Shown here: one piece after another, positions 4,173 to 6,055 of the stretch
Numbering within the stretch: the stretch's first letter is position 1
Layout of the letters: each line of letters begins with the position of its first letter
Source of the DNA: Nitrososphaerota archaeon
GTDB lineage: Archaea; Thermoproteota; Nitrososphaeria; Nitrososphaerales; Nitrosopumilaceae
Reading direction: 5' to 3'
DNA length: 6,055 nucleotides
Assembly (NCBI GenBank): GCA_022573065.1
Contig: JACZUQ010000008.1
Span: 18,947-25,001, forward strand
Translations under genes and position numbers: made by a program
The notes under the pieces: model-generated
Told to the model about the DNA's origin: nothing
Databases searched by the model: none
What the model saw: the letters and a program-made list of their open reading frames with translations, nothing else

Positions 4173-4514
4173 GTGGCAAAGCAACAAATAGATTTGATTA
4201 TTTCAAAAAGACCTAATGATGAACAGCTAAAAAAATTAAAAGAATATTTCAAAGAGATGCCAGTAGAAGAAATTTTAGCTGGATTAAAATTTGCAAAAAA
4301 CAGATGGACTGCAAAAGACGCCGGTGTACTTAAAGTCGGCAGAAAAAGTATTATTCAAAAAGAGGTGCACTCAGTTACAAGAGAGCAAGCTCAATGGAGA
4401 TTAAATAACTGGAAGATGATGATTGCAAATTATAGAAGACGCGGATATAGTTATCCGACAATTTCTAGAATTAAAAAGATTCTAATTCAAAAAAGCAAAA
4501 AAAGATCTAGATAG
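4173..4514 (+). CDS. unidentified basic protein, 113 aa
   Basis: The frame starts at GTG 4173; no other start codon lies between it and the upstream stop at 4149. The product is basic and mostly helical: 'RPNDEQLKKLKEYFKEMPVE' (about residues 13-32), 'EEILAGLKFAKNRW' (32-45), then 'TREQAQWRLNNWKMMIANY' (69-87) and a strongly basic end with 'RRRGYSYPTISRIKKILIQK' and KKRSR. The lysine/arginine-rich tail and aromatic residues suggest nucleic-acid contact, but no known domain is recognised. There is no membrane segment, signal or cysteine. Its stop overlaps the stop of the convergent CdvB-like gene by 8 bases. Confidence 0.7.
   Translation: MAKQQIDLIISKRPNDEQLKKLKEYFKEMPVEEILAGLKFAKNRWTAKDAGVLKVGRKSIIQKEVHSVTREQAQWRLNNWKMMIANYRRRGYSYPTISRIKKILIQKSKKRSR
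4489..4503 (-). terminator. T-tracts ending the CdvB-like gene, inside the convergent gene
   Basis: On the minus strand T7 (4503-4497) and T6 (4494-4489) follow the CdvB-like stop within four bases. They are the antisense of the lysine codons in the tail of the 113-residue protein, so coding sequence doubles as terminator. Confidence 0.5.
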
Positions 4515-5163
4515 ACGACCTTTCTCTTTTTTCTGATAAAATATCTTCTGGTAGATTAGTTGGTATATCTGGAATGTTTTCTTTTGTTTGTCCTTCAATG
4601 ACTGCCTGTGCTTCCTCTAATATTGCAATCGTATCCGCACTTCCTTCCCTTGTCAATAACGTGGTATCTTGTTGTCGGATTGTTGAACCAGATAAAACCT
4701 CGCCTAATATCTTTGAAAGATCTTGCATAGATGAGTTGGCTTGTGGCATAATTCCTCCTAAGGACACTCCTAATCCTTTAATGACAGACATGCATGGACT
4801 TAAAGTTACAATAACATCTCCTAATTCAGAAACTGTGTTTAATCTAATGTTAATTTGTTCCATGGAAAGTTTTGCACTACTAACCATATTAGTCATTTTT
4901 CTAATTTCTTGAAGTTCAATTGCATATGCTTTTGCATATGCATGGTTATTTGATTTTTGAGCATTGACTATTTTTTCAAAAATATGATCATTCTTTTTTT
5001 GAAGTTTTGCAGAAATATCTGCTAATTTCATAATTTGTAATTCTAATTTTTTTTGAGCATTTTCGATTTTGTTTTTAATAGGAGTGTCTGGTATAACTCT
5101 ACCAAATATTTTTTGTGATAATCCTTCATTTCCATTTTTAGTCCAATTACTAAAAGAACCCAA
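4507..5163 (-). CDS. CdvB-like ESCRT-III family protein, 218 aa
   Basis: The protein has the ESCRT-III build. After a short leader come basic and proline-marked residues (KIFGRVIPDTPIKNKI, 18-33), then a long helical hairpin, about 30-65 and 68-115, with 'KLELQIMKLADISAKLQKK' and 'YAIELQEIRKMTNMVSSAKL'. The 'LNTVSELGDVIVTLSPCMSVIK' region follows, then 'GGIMPQANSSMQDLSKILGEVL' as the next helix (137-157), and an acidic helix (177-191, TIAILEEAQAVIE). The tail 'IPDIPTNLP' (197-205) resembles an MIM2 motif that binds the MIT domain of Vps4/CdvC. In Crenarchaeota and Thaumarchaeota these proteins polymerise at membranes during cell division; several paralogues exist per genome. No winged-helix domain is present and no cdvA or cdvC is beside it. 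The start is TTG at 5163; the frame stops 24 bases further up without ATG, GTG or another TTG. Confidence 0.85.
   Translation of the reverse strand: MGSFSNWTKNGNEGLSQKIFGRVIPDTPIKNKIENAQKKLELQIMKLADISAKLQKKNDHIFEKIVNAQKSNNHAYAKAYAIELQEIRKMTNMVSSAKLSMEQINIRLNTVSELGDVIVTLSPCMSVIKGLGVSLGGIMPQANSSMQDLSKILGEVLSGSTIRQQDTTLLTREGSADTIAILEEAQAVIEGQTKENIPDIPTNLPEDILSEKRERSSI
4527..4532 (+). terminator. T-tract ending the 113-residue gene, inside the CdvB-like gene
   Basis: A T6 run preceded by TTTC lies 13 bases after the + stop and is the antisense of the final lysine/arginine/glutamate codons of the CdvB-like gene. Together with the opposite tract it makes a compact two-way terminator. Confidence 0.4.
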
Positions 5164-5191
5164 ATTTTTCCAAATTGTCTTGAAAAATTAG

Positions 5192-5199
5192 TTTTAAAC
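5192..5199 (-). promoter_or_regulatory. TATA box for the CdvB-like gene
   Basis: The minus strand reads GTTTAAAA here, centred about 32 bases before the TTG start. This predicts a leaderless mRNA, and supports the unusual TTG as the true start. Confidence 0.4.
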
Positions 5200-5219
5200 T
5201 AGACTGTACCTTGCCTTTG

Positions 5220-5235
5220 TGTAACTCTAGTTACA
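5220..5235. promoter_or_regulatory. inverted repeat TGTAACT-ct-AGTTACA
   Basis: Seven-base arms are perfectly complementary around a two-base centre, and another GTTAC follows at 5246-5250. The site lies about 20 bases upstream of the CdvB-like TATA box and 24 bases after the redoxin stop. It may be an activator site for the CdvB-like gene or an mRNA-end hairpin of the redoxin gene; there is no T-run directly after it on the minus strand, which favours the former. Confidence 0.45.
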
Positions 5236-5258
5236 GGGGTTTCAGGTTACAAAACATC

Positions 5259-6055
5259 CTAACCAAAGGTGAACGTATACATTTCAAACCCAGATTCGGA
5301 CACTTTTATTTCTAAAATGTGAGATGCGGCCTGTTCTGATGTAACAATATTGTACAATCCCGCCTCTTCAACCTGAATTTTTCCTGATGATACATCCATT
5401 CCTGCATATTCAGAGCTTATTGGGTTTCCATCAAGGAGAATGGTGAGTTCTGCTTTACCAGCAGTAACGATATTTACTTCCTTTGCAAAATATGGTAACT
5501 GAATTCTTCCTTCATCTGAAACAAGTTTCATACTTCCTTGCAAATTCTTCCATACCCCATCAATATAGAAATGATTTAACTTCAAATCATTTGGTATAGT
5601 ATAACTTACATCATTTTCAGGATTAAATCCTTCAGTATTTCCTAACTGATTACGTCCAGTAGAAAATTTGTATCCAAAGTATAATTCGGGGGTTCTAAAA
5701 CTGGTATGTTCAAATTCTTCTAATTCTAATATAGACTCCGCCGCAGCAACATTTAATCCTAATTGAGTTGCGCGTTCTTCTAAAAGTTTTTGAATCACTT
5801 TTTCTGTCTGATCGTAATTTCCTTCTCCAATATGATCATATCTAATATAGCCTTCATGATCAGCTATGTATTTTCTAGGCCAATATCTATTCTCAAAAGC
5901 TTTCCATGTTTTCATCTCATTATCTAATACAACGGGATAGGTAATTCCATTTTTCTGAACAGCCATTTCTACATTGTTTGGATCTTTTTCAAATTCAAAT
6001 TCAGGGGAATGAATACCAATAATTAATAATCCATCATCAGAATATTTTTCGTTCC
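5259..6055 (-). CDS. thioredoxin-like (redoxin) protein with DipZ-type C-terminal domain, 5' truncated
   Basis: The frame is open from the window edge to TAG at 5261-5259, giving 264 residues; the Met at 5966 is internal, since the fold continues upstream with 'DDGLLIIGIHSPEFEFEKD'. That strand ending in GIHSPEFEFE is the beta-strand after the active site of TlpA/AhpC-type thioredoxins, so the catalytic cysteines lie beyond 6055. 'NGITYPVVLDNEMKTWKAF' then 'NRYWPRKYIADHEGYIRYDH' (around residues 55-75, with the cis-proline WP) complete the thioredoxin fold with 'GEGNYD'. The last 110 residues form the beta-rich domain seen after thioredoxin in DipZ and related proteins, ending in the characteristic FTFG. 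Such proteins handle disulphides or peroxides, often outside the membrane; localisation cannot be read without the N-terminus. It lies upstream of the CdvB-like gene on the same strand, 95 bases apart. Confidence 0.9.
   Translation of the reverse strand, partial: NEKYSDDGLLIIGIHSPEFEFEKDPNNVEMAVQKNGITYPVVLDNEMKTWKAFENRYWPRKYIADHEGYIRYDHIGEGNYDQTEKVIQKLLEERATQLGLNVAAAESILELEEFEHTSFRTPELYFGYKFSTGRNQLGNTEGFNPENDVSYTIPNDLKLNHFYIDGVWKNLQGSMKLVSDEGRIQLPYFAKEVNIVTAGKAELTILLDGNPISSEYAGMDVSSGKIQVEEAGLYNIVTSEQAASHILEIKVSESGFEMYTFTFG

Noticed and set aside
4574..4912. 112-residue + strand frame
   Set aside because: Antisense shadow of the CdvB-like gene, which has a recognisable ESCRT-III layout.
5259..5966. 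Start of the redoxin gene at the Met at 5966
   Set aside because: The reading frame continues upstream to the window edge with conserved thioredoxin-fold sequence, so this Met is internal.
1..6055. CRISPR array, rRNA or intact insertion sequence
   Set aside because: No regularly spaced repeats with unique spacers, no rRNA-like conserved segments, and no transposase frame with terminal repeats were seen. The only regular array is the coding 39-bp repeat.

Overview
The window looks like a chromosomal stretch from an ammonia-oxidising archaeon of the Nitrosopumilus type (Thaumarchaeota/Nitrososphaerota). Four things point there: low GC, short genes with TATA boxes 25-45 bases before the start and few Shine-Dalgarno sites, an ESCRT-III (CdvB-like) cell-division protein, and a thioredoxin-like protein with the DipZ-type C-terminal domain. 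The assignment rests on protein character and gene style, not on a database match.

Layout. Bases 1-426 hold the 3' end of a gene with a CPDC motif and a small two-helix membrane protein, both on the + strand. Bases 427-1091 have no intact gene. They carry a nested inverted repeat with C-run/G-run arms, a 13-base direct repeat, a stretch resembling a tRNA D-arm, and a decayed reading frame with an internal stop, so this looks like old accessory DNA. A possible DUF2299-type gene (minus) and a strongly basic, SPARR-repeat chromatin-like protein (plus) diverge from a 353-base AT-rich region full of operator-like repeats. The basic gene converges on a previously hidden 38-residue single-helix membrane protein (2234-2350, minus), whose promoter carries a perfect 16-base palindrome.

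Bases 2504-3654 (minus) form a probable three-gene operon: a PD-(D/E)XK nuclease-like protein, a small charged helical protein, and a flavin/F420-binding split-barrel (PPOX) protein. A clear TATA box precedes the first gene and a Shine-Dalgarno site precedes the last. Bases 3655-4172 contain a long hairpin (3726-3782) and a doubtful 39-residue membrane ORF. A basic 113-residue protein (plus) then overlaps tail-to-tail with the CdvB-like gene (minus) by 8 bases. Behind it is a redoxin gene whose 5' end lies beyond the window.

No single multi-gene defence or mobile system is evident. The most notable items are the protamine/H1-like repeat protein, the stand-alone ESCRT-III paralogue with a possible Vps4/CdvC-binding proline motif, the hidden small membrane protein with a palindromic promoter site, and the unexplained hairpin and pseudogene in the intergenic regions.
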